This document shows positions 10,831-30,897 of a stretch of 64,000 nucleotides of DNA, in pieces; position 1 is the stretch's first letter, and every line of letters starts with the position of its first letter. Below the pieces are notes generated by a model that ran no database searches, was not told where the DNA came from, and saw nothing but the letters and a program-made list of their open reading frames with translations. Made by a program: the position numbers and the translations under genes. The stretch spans positions 6,804,501-6,868,500 of the forward strand of contig JASJZH010000001.1 of assembly GCA_037178975.1 (NCBI GenBank). The letters run 5' to 3'. Source of the stretch: Oscheius tipulae (taxonomy: Eukaryota; Nematoda; Chromadorea; Rhabditida; Rhabditidae).

Positions 10831-11679
10831 AGGATGGACGGCTTTCTTTTTTGCATGAAAAACCTGTCGAGTGCAATCGAATTTCATTCAAAACAATGAG
10901 GCTCTCGGGCGGGAAGAATGTCCCGATTCACCGCGAGCCAATTCATTGATCACATAATCAACTTCCTTGGCCTAGAAGGAGAACGGAGCTTGATAGCTGA
11001 GGTCTTCCTACATTGCAGTGAATGCTAGAAACGGCTGCTTACATTTTTTTTCTTGCAATACTGTCTAAGAATTTACCAAGTACACCGTAAAAAGAAAAGA
11101 GAGAGGAATGTCAATTGTTCGAAGTCTAGGCACGAACACCACGTCATGCGAACGGTATCAACTGAAAATCTTACCTAACAATTGGCAAAAGTCGTTCGTC
11201 TGCGACACAAGTCAACTCTAATCTGGGATAACACTTGAGAATGTTTGTGGCCTTTTATGTCAGGTATTATACTAGATTAGAGTTAGCAGAACAAGTCAGA
11301 ACAGTTCAAGCTACAAAATGAGCGCTTGAAGTTTGAAGTTTAGAGAACCTGGACTATAACAAGCTGGAAGTGGTCGCGAATAATGGAAATACAGAGCTTT
11401 CTAGAACAAAAATTGACCAGAGTCAGAGAAACGGGGCACACGGTCATAGACTAAGGCTGTAGCAGGTCCAGGGGACGGGCGAGGGGCTAGCGCGATGAAC
11501 GCGAACAAACTTCGCTATTTTCAATGAAGCCACTGCTCTTTTTCATGGTACAAAGCTTTTTCCATTGTCATAATACCTTGTCTTGCCTTGAACCTCAAAA
11601 AATTTGTCTTGATGTTTATCTTTACCGGTTTTATTGGGGGGAAAATTTTTCAAAACCGTCGCAGACCCGTGTATTTGTC

Positions 11680-11765
11680 TGTCTGAAGTTCTAACTGCCA
11701 ATTTGTCAATTACTTTGTGACAGCAATTACTCTTTGCAAGTCAAATCGTCTCAGTTTGGAAGATG
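11680..11765. repeat. Dispersed approximately 90 bp repeat (copy 2 of 3)
   Basis: Matches the blocks at about 10733-10830 and 54765-54860, including the core TTTGTGACAGCAATTAC. It sits immediately downstream of the minus-strand PHD copy ii. Confidence 0.55.
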
Positions 11766-11909
11766 CGTCAGGAAGAACATTGCTTTAATCAGCTCGACTG
11801 GAACAACATCTTCCTGCCATTGGAACTTTTTCATCTTGCTATACAAATAAATTTATTCATAAGTAACAACAACATTGAAACCAATAAACGGAAGGTAATT
11901 CTCTCTGTC

Positions 11910-12227
11910 TCAGAAGTAGTGGATGTAGTATTCGTACCATCCTGAAAGTATTCAGTGAAAAGGTTAGAACAGAACATACCCGTAGGCGAAAGAAGAAATT
12001 CGCAAGAAGGGCATACGAGTTTGTCTCCACGTTCGTTGAAATTCCTGAGACACTGGGTGCAGAAGAGATGTTGGCAGTTTGTGGGGGATGGGCACTGGAT
12101 ATGTCTTCCAATAGTACCCTGGCAAATCTGAATGCATCTGTTTTCTCCCAATCTTTGAACTCACACAAAACACTACCTCCTCGTTGTCCCTGTCAGGAGC
12201 AGCCATTTCTGGAACAACAGCATCCAT
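11910..12227 (-). pseudogene. Small PHD-finger gene, copy ii (second exon deleted)
   Basis: Starts MDAVVPEMAAPDRDNEE at 12227 and keeps the GTAGTGTTTTGT donor region, but the exon that carries the first finger cysteine in other copies is deleted; the two intron remnants are fused at a short TGTG match. The next exon encodes ICQGTIGRHIQCPSPTNC, QHLFCTQCLRNFNERGDKLV and CPSC, a diverged finger that now resembles a RING in part. The last exon encodes WYEYYIHYF and stops at 11910-11912, shorter than the LPDEAR tail of other copies. With no first Cys the zinc site would be incomplete. It could still be expressed as a divergent protein. Confidence 0.55.
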
Positions 12228-12879
12228 CGTCTAAATGGTAAGTTTGAACTCTTTTTTTTATAGAGAAAGAACGAATAGGGTGAAATCTAGAAATTGGGAA
12301 AAAGAGTCTGCTTTAAATATAGGCTGCGGCCTGGAGCGCTCAGAGGGGGCGATAGTGCTAAGAGGGCGGAGCTTTATGTTACGTAATATTTTAACTAATA
12401 TTGTACAAAGATTACGGGTTTGGGTTTCGCTAGTGGTTCGCCAGGTGTACTGTTTGGAGTGACGCAATGATAATGAAAGACACGGTACGAGAGCACAAGA
12501 ACCTGGAAAACAGCAGCTGGACGAGGTGGGAATATGTCTCAACCTTGCATGATCTTCATAGCTTGAACAGAAGCTTCATAGCAGTAGCAAAACTAAGCGA
12601 TCTGGGAAGCAGCAGGGTTAGACCACAGAAGTGGGGGAAAAGGCAGATCCAGAAAGAAGGTTCCTAAAGTCTAGAAAGAGCTTCAAACACGGCAATCGTT
12701 GTATTTGCGAAAGATTCACTTGTTCACTGAAAGCAGAAGACGAATTTTTACCATGGCTGCTGTTAAGACGACGACGATTCCGCGTCTGGATGAACCCAAA
12801 GTAGTTCTGCTCTGTTCTCTCAATCATTTCCCCCATTTTCAGAACGATTCCTCCTCGAAAACAAAGTCGCTGGCTGTGA
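12228..12879. other. Inverted-repeat spacer
   Basis: Opposite-strand counterpart of about 6.75-7.24 kb, with many substitutions and indels. It begins with the upstream region shared by PHD copies (a CTTTTTT...AAAGAACG block near the start codon). No gene is supported. Confidence 0.45.
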
Positions 12880-13855
12880 TGAGTGGTGTCGAAGGGAGAA
12901 ATCGAGGACAATTTCTACCATGGAGTAATTCTACCTGGGCAGTGGCGAGTTCGGCGAAATCATGACTCGCAGAGAGACCGAAGGACTCTTGACCGATAGG
13001 GAAAGTTCCTTGTCAGACGGACCGTCGTCCCTGGAGAACATTGCTACGTACTGTCGATTAAAGACGGGCACCGGATCAAAGATCTGAAGCTCATACAGAC
13101 CAAGAGACGAGTCAGCTACTGGCTTCAGGACTACTGCTTCGATGTGAGTTCTTGTTCGTTTTGCACTTTTCGTGACCTGAACTGGTTCGGTATCTCGAGA
13201 CATTTCTAAACTCTCCAGCTTGTAGTTCCGTTTAGTCTCAAAGAACTGATCCAACGCTATCCTCATTCCCAGTTTTCAGTCAATCGGCGCCCTGATTCAT
13301 CGCGATCTGGTATGTTTCTTATCCTTTGATGAAGAAGACTGATTGTAGGCCGCTAGAAATGTTCTGCTGTGTGGAAATAGCTGCAAAATCAGCGACTTCG
13401 GTCTTTCCCTGCTTGGCCAACTGCATCGACAGCGCAAGTTGTCGCGTGCTCCGGTCAGATGGCTTGCCCTGGAGACGCTCACCCAGGGCATCTACATTTC
13501 AAAGGCAAGCTAACAGCTCAAAATATCCATAACAAAAATCCTCCAGACAGACGGTTGGAGCTTCGGAGTTACCATTTTCGAGATCTTCACAGATGGTAGC
13601 CGGCTGTACGACGAAGTAAAAAAGAATAGCGTCATTGCTCAGCGAGTCATCATGGGTCTTCGTCTCCGTCTGCTCGTCTCGACACCGTCAGCGTGCAAGG
13701 AAATGTTGAGTCGCTGTTTCGAGACAGTTCCCACACTGCGCAGTAGCTTCGCCGAGCTGAGGAAGAGCCACGTGCCAGTCAGCCTTCATTTTAAACTCAA
13801 GGCCATGTTCTCTAAGCGAGTTGAGAATACGAAAAGGAATCGAATAAAGTTTTAA
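12880..13855 (+). pseudogene. SH2-tyrosine kinase pseudogene, copy 2
   Basis: Inverted copy of the 5.78-6.70 kb kinase. The SH2 core GKFLVRRTVVPGEHCYVLSI and the HRDL / AARNVLL / SDFGLS / PVRWLALETL / SFGVTIFEIFTDG blocks are all recognisable, and again the kinase N-lobe is missing. Damage differs from copy 1: the base that makes the TAG in copy 1 is deleted here, shifting the frame before GKFLV, while the Trp lost in copy 1 is kept (as DGW instead of DVW). The C-terminus is altered and extended past the copy 1 stop, ending KRNRIKF at about 13855. Neither copy can be a working kinase. Confidence 0.78.
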
Positions 13856-13949
13856 TGGAAGTATCTAAAAACAAAAATATAGTCACGTATAGCTATAAGT
13901 GAAGAATTGATGGTGTAGATAGAGAGGGAATAGGATGACTGGCGAAGGA

Positions 13950-14520
13950 GTTACGCGTAAGGAACAAACACTTCCGAAGCAGCATCGTGAGACGATGACA
14001 GGGAATGAGAGCTTGGAGTATTCCAGAATCGGCTATCCAGTAGATATTTCCATGTTCATCATGTTGTTTTTTGAAGGCGCCTCGAGTGGTGAGAGGGATG
14101 ACCATCTTGACCTGAAACAGCAGAAAATGAATAGAATGCTAGGAAATTCAACTTGAAAGACTCCGTTCACAAATCGATGTTCCCATTGCGGCAAGTGGAA
14201 TGCGGCATTAAAATGTCTCAAATTACGGGCATCGTAGCAAATGTGACTGTATTTGGGTTCATCATCCGGCAATCCATCTCTTGGCGGTGATCTCTGCACG
14301 GCTGCCACCTTCATCCATTGGCCAAGGCAAACTTCATGACCAGCTGATACAAATGGCGATTTTCTGAAAGTTTTCTAGATAATTTTGTAACAGCTCACCG
14401 CAATAGTCTATTTGGAATGAATACTTTCCAGATTTTTGGAATTGGAACGAAGAGAATGATGTATTCTGGGTCGATATGAACAATCACGCCACAGACATCG
14501 AAGATCAGAGCTCGGGAGGG
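13950..14520 (-). pseudogene. Internally deleted inverted copy of the 3.9 kb gene
   Basis: Minus-strand sequence matches exons 2-4 of the gene at 3887-5646 (RALIFDVCGVIVHIDPEYII, KVAAVQRSPPRDGLPDDEPK, MVIPLTTRGAFKKQHDEHG). Within exon 4, after ALIPCHRL, it jumps straight to the last exon of the parent (the sequence matching about 5607-5646), so about 960 bp is missing. The frame is lost at the junction. At its 5' side, similarity ends near 14517, close to where retroelement sequence begins. This is a dead fragment. Confidence 0.82.
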
Positions 14521-14758
14521 GAGTTCGAATACAGTGCGAGAAGGAGGTGGAGACTGGCGACAAGTTGAGGCTGACGCAAGAAACAGGAGGAACGCATCAG
14601 CTTTTTCAGGAGAACTTCTTATCTTTCGAAGGAATACCAAACCAATAACAGTCAGGTCAGATTATCTCATAGTTTATAAGGAAGAGCTTTCTACTTGTTC
14701 TCTTAGGCTTAGGCTTACCCAGAGCGCTCCCAAACTGTTCATCGCCCTCCACCTACTG

Positions 14759-15010
14759 ACGAACTCCAGCCACGTGGATGTGACGGGCAAGAGAGGGAGG
14801 CGAACAGGGGTTAGGGAAAGAAAGGGGCGTGGAAAGACAGGGTTAGGGAAAGAAAGGGGCGTGGAAAGACGGGGTTGTGGAAAGAAAGGGGCGTGGAAAG
14901 ACAAGGTTCTCCCAGACAGGGTGTAGCATGGTCCGCCCACCCTTTCCGTACATAAGTGCAGGAGAAATGGCCCCTCTCTTGCCCGTCGCATCCACGTGGT
15001 TGGAGTTCGT
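14759..15010. repeat. Inverted repeat pair, 37 bp arms
   Basis: Arms at 14759-14795 and 14974-15010 are reverse complements with about two mismatches. They flank the 32-33 bp minisatellite inside the 3' region of the retroelement and could fold into a stem with a roughly 180 base loop. Confidence 0.75.
14806..14902. repeat. Minisatellite, three 32-33 bp units
   Basis: Units at 14806-14838, 14839-14870 and 14871-14902 share the core AAGAAAGGGGCGTGGAAAGA and differ at a few positions. The repeat lies in the 3' region of the retroelement. Confidence 0.85.
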
Positions 15011-18000
15011 CCAAGGTGACCACAGGCTTTCTTCGTCTCATCTTCCCATCTCATGCACGGTCTCCCTAGAGCTCGTTGCGGATCTGGAGGAACCCATTCC
15101 GTTATCGCTTTCGACCACCTTCCTCCTTCCATCTCGGCCACTTTTCTCGCCCATTTCAGCTTCCTCGTCCATGCCAAGTCCAGAATATTTGGTAGTTCTG
15201 TTCTTCTTCTCACCTCCTCATTCCTCACACGATCCCGAAGTGTGATACCGAGCCCTTTCCTGACGTCGTTGTAGGGCTGTAAGTTTGGCTCAATCCTCTG
15301 TGCGAAGGCTCCAGATTTCGCAGTCAAACAGCAAACTTGGGACGATACAGGTCAGGTACACTCATCGTTTCATCCATCGGGACAGTTCTCTAGGTGAGGA
15401 AGAGACGGTGGCGATTGAAGGCGGCCCAAAACGCTCCGATCCGACAGGACAGCTCCTGGTTCTCCGAGGTGCAGATTATCGTACATCCAAGGTAAACGAA
15501 ATGCCGGACAAACTGTATAGCTTGTCCTGTCAAGCGCAGATCCCCCTCGTAGACATTCGTCTTCGCGAAGGTTTTGCGATGGTTAATTTCGAGCCCAATC
15601 CTACGGCTTCCTTATTCCAGTTCGGTCATTATCCGCTACAGATCTCAGACTCTTTCCAATAAGAACGACATCGTTGGCGTTGCGAAGATGAGTCAGCTTA
15701 CGGCCGCTGATGTTGAAACCGATGGCGTCCCAATTGAGTTGACGGAAGACGTCTTCGAGCACAGCGTTGAAGAGTAGTGGAGAAAGCACGTATCCTTGAC
15801 GAACTCCACGCTTGATGTTGACATCCACTAACTCTTCTTGCACTTTGATCTTGCAGCCAGCATCTTTGTAGACCCTTCGCAGCATCTCTATACAGAGTTG
15901 GTCCGAACCGTGTCTCTGGAGTGAATTCCAGACAGCTTCCCACTCAATGGTGTGGTAGGCTTTCTGGAAATTGACGAACACAAGATAAAGGTGACGTCGA
16001 TAACCGGAGGCCTTGTTGATCAGCTGTCTGATGGTATGAAGATGTTCCACAGACGAGTAGCTTCGGCGGAATCCTGCTTGCTCGATTGGCTGGTTGAATT
16101 CCACACTTCCTTGCATCCTAGCCAGCATCACTCGTGTGAAGAGCTTGTAGGGAGCTGGTAGCATGGAGATTGGACGGAAGTTGGTCAGGTCTGTTTGATC
16201 ACCTTTCTTCGGGATGAGGTGGTAATCGAATCACCGAATCCAGGAGGAAGCACACGATGTTGGAGCATCCGTGTGAAGAGACGTGCGAGAAGTGGCACAA
16301 TCTCCGCTTCCACAACTCGGAGCTGCATAGTCGTGATGGAGTCATGTCCAGGGTGGTCCGCATCTTCACCCGATGTAGTGGTTTCCAGACACCCTCCTCT
16401 TCCTGGTAGGACTTCCTCAAGAGGGGATGGGGCATCGGGGCCACATTGCCCGTTTGTTAGTAAAGCTCATCTAAGAATACCTTCACTCGATCTTGCACAA
16501 CTTGGGGGCTGTTAGTTTGCGGTCCGTCCTTCTTCTGGAGCTATCCGATCACAGGAGTCGATATTTCCTCGAAGAGCCTCTTGGTTGAGAGCGTCTGACG
16601 ATAACGGGTCTCGAGGTTCTTCTGAATATCCGAAGCAATGGCCACACTGAAGGACTTGTTTGTTTGGACCAACTGGAGACGAGATAGAATGTCATCTTTG
16701 GCCAGTAGAACTCGTCGCTGATTGAACAGGTTCTGGTGCCAACAGAGAGCCTTTCTGCTCGTGGGTTCCTTTCAACAGCAACAGCCCGGGATTCGTCGAA
16801 AACTTCACGTATGCTTGGTACTGATCAGCCGGATTCGGATCCTCCATTGCTTCTTTTCTCTCCTGGACAGCGTGTCGGAAAAGTGGCCAGCTCATCTTTG
16901 TCTGCATTGCCCTCTGTCGACGTCTGGGGAACTTGGCGTCTAGATCGATGATGAGACGGACGAGGTGGCGGACGCTTTGGAAGTTGAACAAGTGGATGAC
17001 GTGAACTTTCCGCACGGTGTTGGTTCTTCAAACGAGGAACAGATCGTGTTCCTTGAAGGTGGTGCCATTGGGCAATCTCCAGGTCCATTTTCTTCCGAAT
17101 ACTGGAGGTGTTGGCTACGTCCCAACCGTGTTGTTGACAGAAGGAGACGAGTTGTTCTCCTCGACGGTTTCCGGTACCATAGCCGTAAGCTCCGATCGAC
17201 GGTTCCAGTGGGTGGAGGCGCGGTGCGATGGAGGCATTCCAATCTCCGAGCACTATTGTATACCTCTGATGTTTTCTGGGAAAGTTCACCTGTCTCATGA
17301 TTCCAGTGCTCTGACCCTTATTCACACCATTAGCCCCGACCGGCAGCCCCTGTTTTCATAAGGATATACCAGTCCGATTTATACGCACCTCTTTGAATCT
17401 TGCTTAGGAAACGGTCGTAGACGGCGTCATCGGCATCTCCTGTAGGTGTATAGCACATGAAGAGAGGGAGACTCCAATTCGGCTCTCTCAGCTCCAGTGT
17501 ACATCATCTGCCGTCGATCGGTATGAAGCGATGGATATTGGAGACGAGTGAAGAAGCCCACGCCGCGTCGGCTGTACTGACCACCACTGTAGAGAATGTG
17601 GCAGCCAGATGTCCTCAGCAGCTCTTGGCCGTTTCCCTTGATCTTGAGCAGAGCCTCCTCGAGTTCGAGTAGACACCTCTTCGAATGGATGGATTGGCAG
17701 TTGAGTTGACAGATGTTGAGTTGGTCTCGCATCATGGGTATTGACGTGACGATACCTCTGTGTCGCAGTGCTGCAGCCGGAACTCCTTCTTTCCACAAAC
17801 GGCGACGGCGATGATAGGCCACTAGGGAGCGCTTGAAGAAGCGAGCGCAGTTTGTGAAAATAAAGAAAAAGTTATCTCTCTTTACTGTATTTACCAGCTG
17901 CCGACGGCAGCTTTGCGGCCCATTCGTCCTAGCTTAGAATTGATATCCGCTTCCCTAGTAATAGAAGCTGCCCCCACAGTTGACTTGCCACCTTGTCTCT

Positions 18001-18104
18001 TATCATGAAATGACTTGTCAGATATTAATGTTGACAGGCAGTTGTGCGGGCACTATGATAGACAGACGAACGAATACTGCTGCACTTCAGTACAGAAAGA
18101 TCCT

Positions 18105-18838
18105 CGCCAGTTGCATACAAATTTCTTCTCTTAATGAAAGTCAATCTAAAATTACTGTCAGAAAGAGACTGCTGTCCTTACTGCTCGTTGATTATGAGAT
18201 CACTGAATTGGGTCGTCGTGAATCGGGACATTGAACCCCACACATTGAGAAAGCCTTATTGATCTGAACGGAAGGCCTGGAAGAGAGGCACCGGCCTCCT
18301 ATTCCCTGGGTCAATTGTGAGCCACAATTTGTGGCTAATGCTTATAGCCTATCGGGGCATCTTTTTTTGAACAGAAAACAGTACGTGCTAATAGGTCATA
18401 TTTCAGAGACAACGGGTTTAATGTGCGCTTTAGCTGAGCCTCTTATATTCATCGATGGCGATGATGAACTTGGAGGTAAGCTTACAATCTATGAGAAACT
18501 TTGCCTCGCGCAAAAACAAAATTTCGTAAAGACCGTAAAGGAAAAATAGCATTGAACAACGTTATTATTGCTTTGAGGGGGGTCACGTCATCGGCGTAGT
18601 CTTATAGCTGTAGACATACAGAGTCGATCAAAAACATAGTGACCATTTAGAAGACAGTGATGCAACTGTTCCTACGATTCGACAAGAGGGTCAACAGGAC
18701 CGACAGGAGGATCAACGGGTTCATGTACCCGATACCATCAACCCTTCGGAAAGACTCCCAGTTGCTGGAAACCATCCAAACCAGGTGGCACCTCTACGGG
18801 TTCGTTCAGTAACGAGGCAATTATCTAGAGCACTTTAG
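18105..18838 (+). CDS. Unknown gene, copy 2 of a two-copy family (model incomplete)
   Basis: Counterpart of the 8.4-9.35 kb gene. Shared pieces are SCIQISSLNESQSK near 18110, VDYEITELGRRESGH, RKQYVLIGHISETT...EPLIFIDGDDELG ending at a GTAAGC donor at 18475, and a last exon 18651-18838 (EDSDATVPTIRQEGQQDRQE, ending at a TAG). The exon pair 5' and 3' of the intron keeps phase 1 in both copies, despite many substitutions, which hints at selection. The 5' end was not resolved; the copy may be partial. The family is not recognised. Confidence 0.3.
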
Positions 18839-19680
18839 GAAGAAGATTAGCCTAGACTTCTCGATCCAAATGTGATTTCTTGGTGCCATATCTCCGTTTC
18901 CCCCAAAACGGCTTTTAAAAAAAATGCATATTCTTATTGTAAAGCACCTCTAATAAATGTGCCTTAGGCTCTGGGAAGCCTAGAGCTGCGGTCCTCTTAC
19001 CAGACGAGAGAGTGACCACGCTTATAGGAAAGTTTTCGCCTCTTTCCAATTGAGCGATTTGTGAACTGATCTCCAGACGTTTTCCTATAGTACTCTCTGC
19101 AACCTATGGTAAACATATTTCGTCATCGGGAACGCCCCGCCTCGCTCGCAGATTGGCTGTCGTCAACAGACTACGGTCGCGTAAACCTCCGAACAAGGTA
19201 GGGTGTTTCATAGGTTAAGTTTCAGAAACAATCTAAAATTATGAAAGAGGGCTTGATGCTTATTAACGAAATCTTGGCACGGATTTGTACGAATGTACTG
19301 CGAATTTGTAGTCTCAAAATTGCACGAATGTACTGTGACTTCCCTGATATTAAGAAAGACATCGATCGAGATAAACCGTGGGTAAAATGAGGATTCGATG
19401 AACATGTGAAAAGCAGTGAGACGAATAGAAAGAGGGCGGTGTGTTGAAGAGATAGCCCTAACAGATGCTCCTGCGAGAACATCAATCCTCACCCAATTGT
19501 AATCTGGCTCTCGAAGTCACCTCGCAGACCGGTAATAAATTTCTTTTCGCATTTAAACGAGTCTACACAAAATCGAAGGACATGCAAAAAGTAGCAGAGT
19601 TGAAAAAAGGTTATTTACACGACAGCAACCAATATTTATATCACACAGAGATGAAGCTTCGAGAAGATGGAAACGCTGCT
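18839..19680. other. Duplicated non-coding flank
   Basis: Corresponds, with indels, to about 9350-10026 in the first block. It includes the direct match of 19389-19447 to 9891-9949. No coding sequence was found; it is the 3' flank of the complete VPS4 gene on one side and of the unknown gene on the other. Confidence 0.5.
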
Positions 19681-23621
<3,941 letters not shown>

Positions 23622-24688
23622 TTGGATGAGCCGAGACGGTGCTATGAATCACTCGCTTTGAAGGAGTGGACACACGAGCACTGAACTGAAATTTCACAAT
23701 AAAAATGGAGCAGAAAAAGAGTTGCAAAGATGGAATCAAGCGCTTTATTGCTTGAAAGAAAAATTGGAGAAATGGTAGCAAAAGTCGTCGTTGCAACAAC
23801 TTTCGAATAGTGTGGCGATTTCGTAACTTTAGCTCAGATTATTTTGTGCCTCTTTTCGTTTATTGTGTATCACGAAAATTGAAATGTAGAAAAATGGAAC
23901 AAACATAAGAAGATAAAAATGAAAACGGACGTTTACTGAGGAAATGACCGTGTTATCACCTTTTTGAGCAACTCCTTGTTTGGACATCTAGGAGAAGTCG
24001 AGCTGGCTCTTTTAGCTTAATGTTTTGTTTACTGTTTACTGATAATACGGGCAAAATTGAATAAAGAACTCAACATTAAAAGAAATAGAAAATGAAGAAA
24101 TAATTTTTCGTTTGGTGAATTTTCCTAATTCAAAAGTGCGCTCTTTTTGTCTTAGTTTTGAGCGGGAAATAGTAAAATTTGAAAACAAAACACTTTGTGA
24201 GTCAAGTAAGTAGCCTTTTCGCATTATCTCAATAGTCCACCTATCTAAAATTGATATTTCGTAATTGAGATGGAAAGAAGTGTTATTCAAAAAGGGTCTT
24301 ATGAGTTGCAGCTATAAAACACTAAGTACTGGTAAGAAAAGAGGTTTTGAGCAGCCAAAAAACACTTTAACTATCAGGAAATGTTGTTTTGATGTCTTAA
24401 AAGATTCCAGTAAAGGAGATAGACCAACCAATCAATACACTAAACAAGATCTGAGTGTAAGGTCGCGACTGAGACCAAACGAACCCCTAAAAACGAGCTA
24501 AGAAAGTGTGATTCAGCAAGTTCATATCAGCTGTCCGTACTCGTCACCTTCGTTCCCCCCAAGGTCTGTTTGAGTTGGCGCTAGTGGTCCCGCGACGAAA
24601 ACGCGACCAGGCGAAGCTCTCGCGCACGCAGGCAATTGGCGCCGAGGCTGGAGGCCGCAGTCGTGCCGTTGCTGGTAGGATGCGCCTG
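23622..24688. other. Divergent promoter region between VPS4 and Gs alpha
   Basis: About 1.07 kb separates two genes transcribed away from each other. It is AT-rich for most of its length and GC-rich over the last 130 bases before the Gs alpha start, which may be 5' UTR. No specific factor site could be identified by eye. Confidence 0.5.
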
Positions 24689-29766
<5,078 letters not shown>

Positions 29767-30897
29767 CCTTCTTTCCTTTTTTTTTGCCATCCGGCTTGCC
29801 ACATCTTTCTCCTCTCTATGCGCTGAGTGTGTGTACCTTAATATATATATATATACATTTTGATCCAATGTCCTTCCGAGTCTCCCTTACATGCCTTTGC
29901 TCACTGCTCCTGAAACTTTCTTGCCCTGACCGGCCAGCGGCCCCTTTACTCCCAAATAGAAGTGTCCCCGTGCTCTCCCTTTTTCTTTTTTGAGACTGCC
30001 AAATCCGAAGTGTGTCACAGTAGCTAAGTTTTCTCGTCCTCATCCTGTTATTTTCCAATTTTAGTCATATTTAATTCTGTTCGGCCTCTTTTCTGTTTCA
30101 AACAGCATTCTCCGAGGGATTTCTATGGAGATTCATCAGTCAAAGTCCACCGCTTTTCGTCTAAAACCCCGTAGAAATCTCTCGAGAAAACCTTGCCAAT
30201 GTGTCTCCCGACCAGCTTTCAATTTCTCTAGTTTTAAAATCATCGGTTCTCGTCTCCACGCTTTATCCCCGCAGCCCGAGTCGCAATTTATTCGCTTTAT
30301 TTATTGTCATCCCCCTGTAAACGCTCTATTCTAGTCCTTATTGTCGTCAGATTCCCGCAAACCCTCGATTTTTCTAGCCGTGCTACGCCGGTATTCTCCC
30401 AAACGTAGTCATTCTCCGCATTCATCTCCAAGTATTTTTGCTCGCATTTCAAGTTTGTTGGAGGTGCTCCCCTCCTATCTGTAGAAGATTCTGATAGCAT
30501 CCGGTGAACGGCAACCCTAACCTTTATATTCACAATTTGTCATTACGACGTGTAATTATAATAAATTATATAATGTGTTCCACGGGCTTTATTATAAAAA
30601 CATAAGATGGAAAGAAGCCGTTAGGACTTAAAAGAGGAGAGACAGATGAGATTGTAGGCTCGATGGTTGTGGGCCAGTGGTAACACTGAGAGATGGACAA
30701 TCTTGAGGGGAAAACAGGGGTCTATAACAAAATAGAAATTAACAAAATTTTCAGCCACACAAAATGTACAAAGTGTCTCTGTACAATGAGAGAATCACGA
30801 ACACCATCAAATGACTCATGGACCGGCATTGGACTTGGGGGAGTGGATAGGGTTGGAACGACGGATAATGAGAAGCGTGGGGAGTTGAAAAGAGCCT
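29767..30897. other. Intergenic region between convergent Gs alpha and LSM14
   Basis: Holds the 3' UTRs of both genes. It contains a short AT dinucleotide run at about 29841-29854 and an AATAAA-containing AT-rich stretch near 30561. Open frames here are short and lack family resemblance. Confidence 0.5.

Larger units (their letters stand above)
10584..11909. other. Mosaic of duplicated non-coding fragments
   Basis: Contains an inverted piece of the 9.9 kb segment (about 10632-10694), a repeat block at about 10733-10830 and a related one at about 11680-11765, and an inverted partial copy of the unknown gene exon AKEVDYVINELARGES at about 11100-10890. No intact reading frame was found. Confidence 0.5.
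14740..17870 (-). mobile_element. Decayed RTE-type non-LTR retrotransposon
   Basis: Minus-strand pieces give, in order, an endonuclease (LNICQLNCQSIHSKRCLLEL at about 17.7 kb; GDWNASIAPR and YGTGNRRGEQLVSF at about 17.2 kb), a reverse transcriptase at 16164-15601 (EQAGFRRSYSSVEHLHTIRQ, YLVFVNFQKAYHTIEWEAVW, GVRQGYVLSPLLFNAVLED), and a C-terminal region at about 15.3-14.9 kb (LAWTRKLKWARKVAEMEGGR). This is the RTE layout: EEP nuclease then RT, no integrase. The catalytic FADD of RT reads NAND here, the nuclease lacks its expected middle segment, and the frame is broken in several places, so it cannot move itself. Ends are approximate; no target-site duplication was established. Confidence 0.82.

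Noticed and set aside
11910..12227. RING finger in PHD copy ii
   Set aside because: CQHLFCTQCL looks RING-like alone, but the gene start, introns and other copies place it in the PHD family with a deleted exon.
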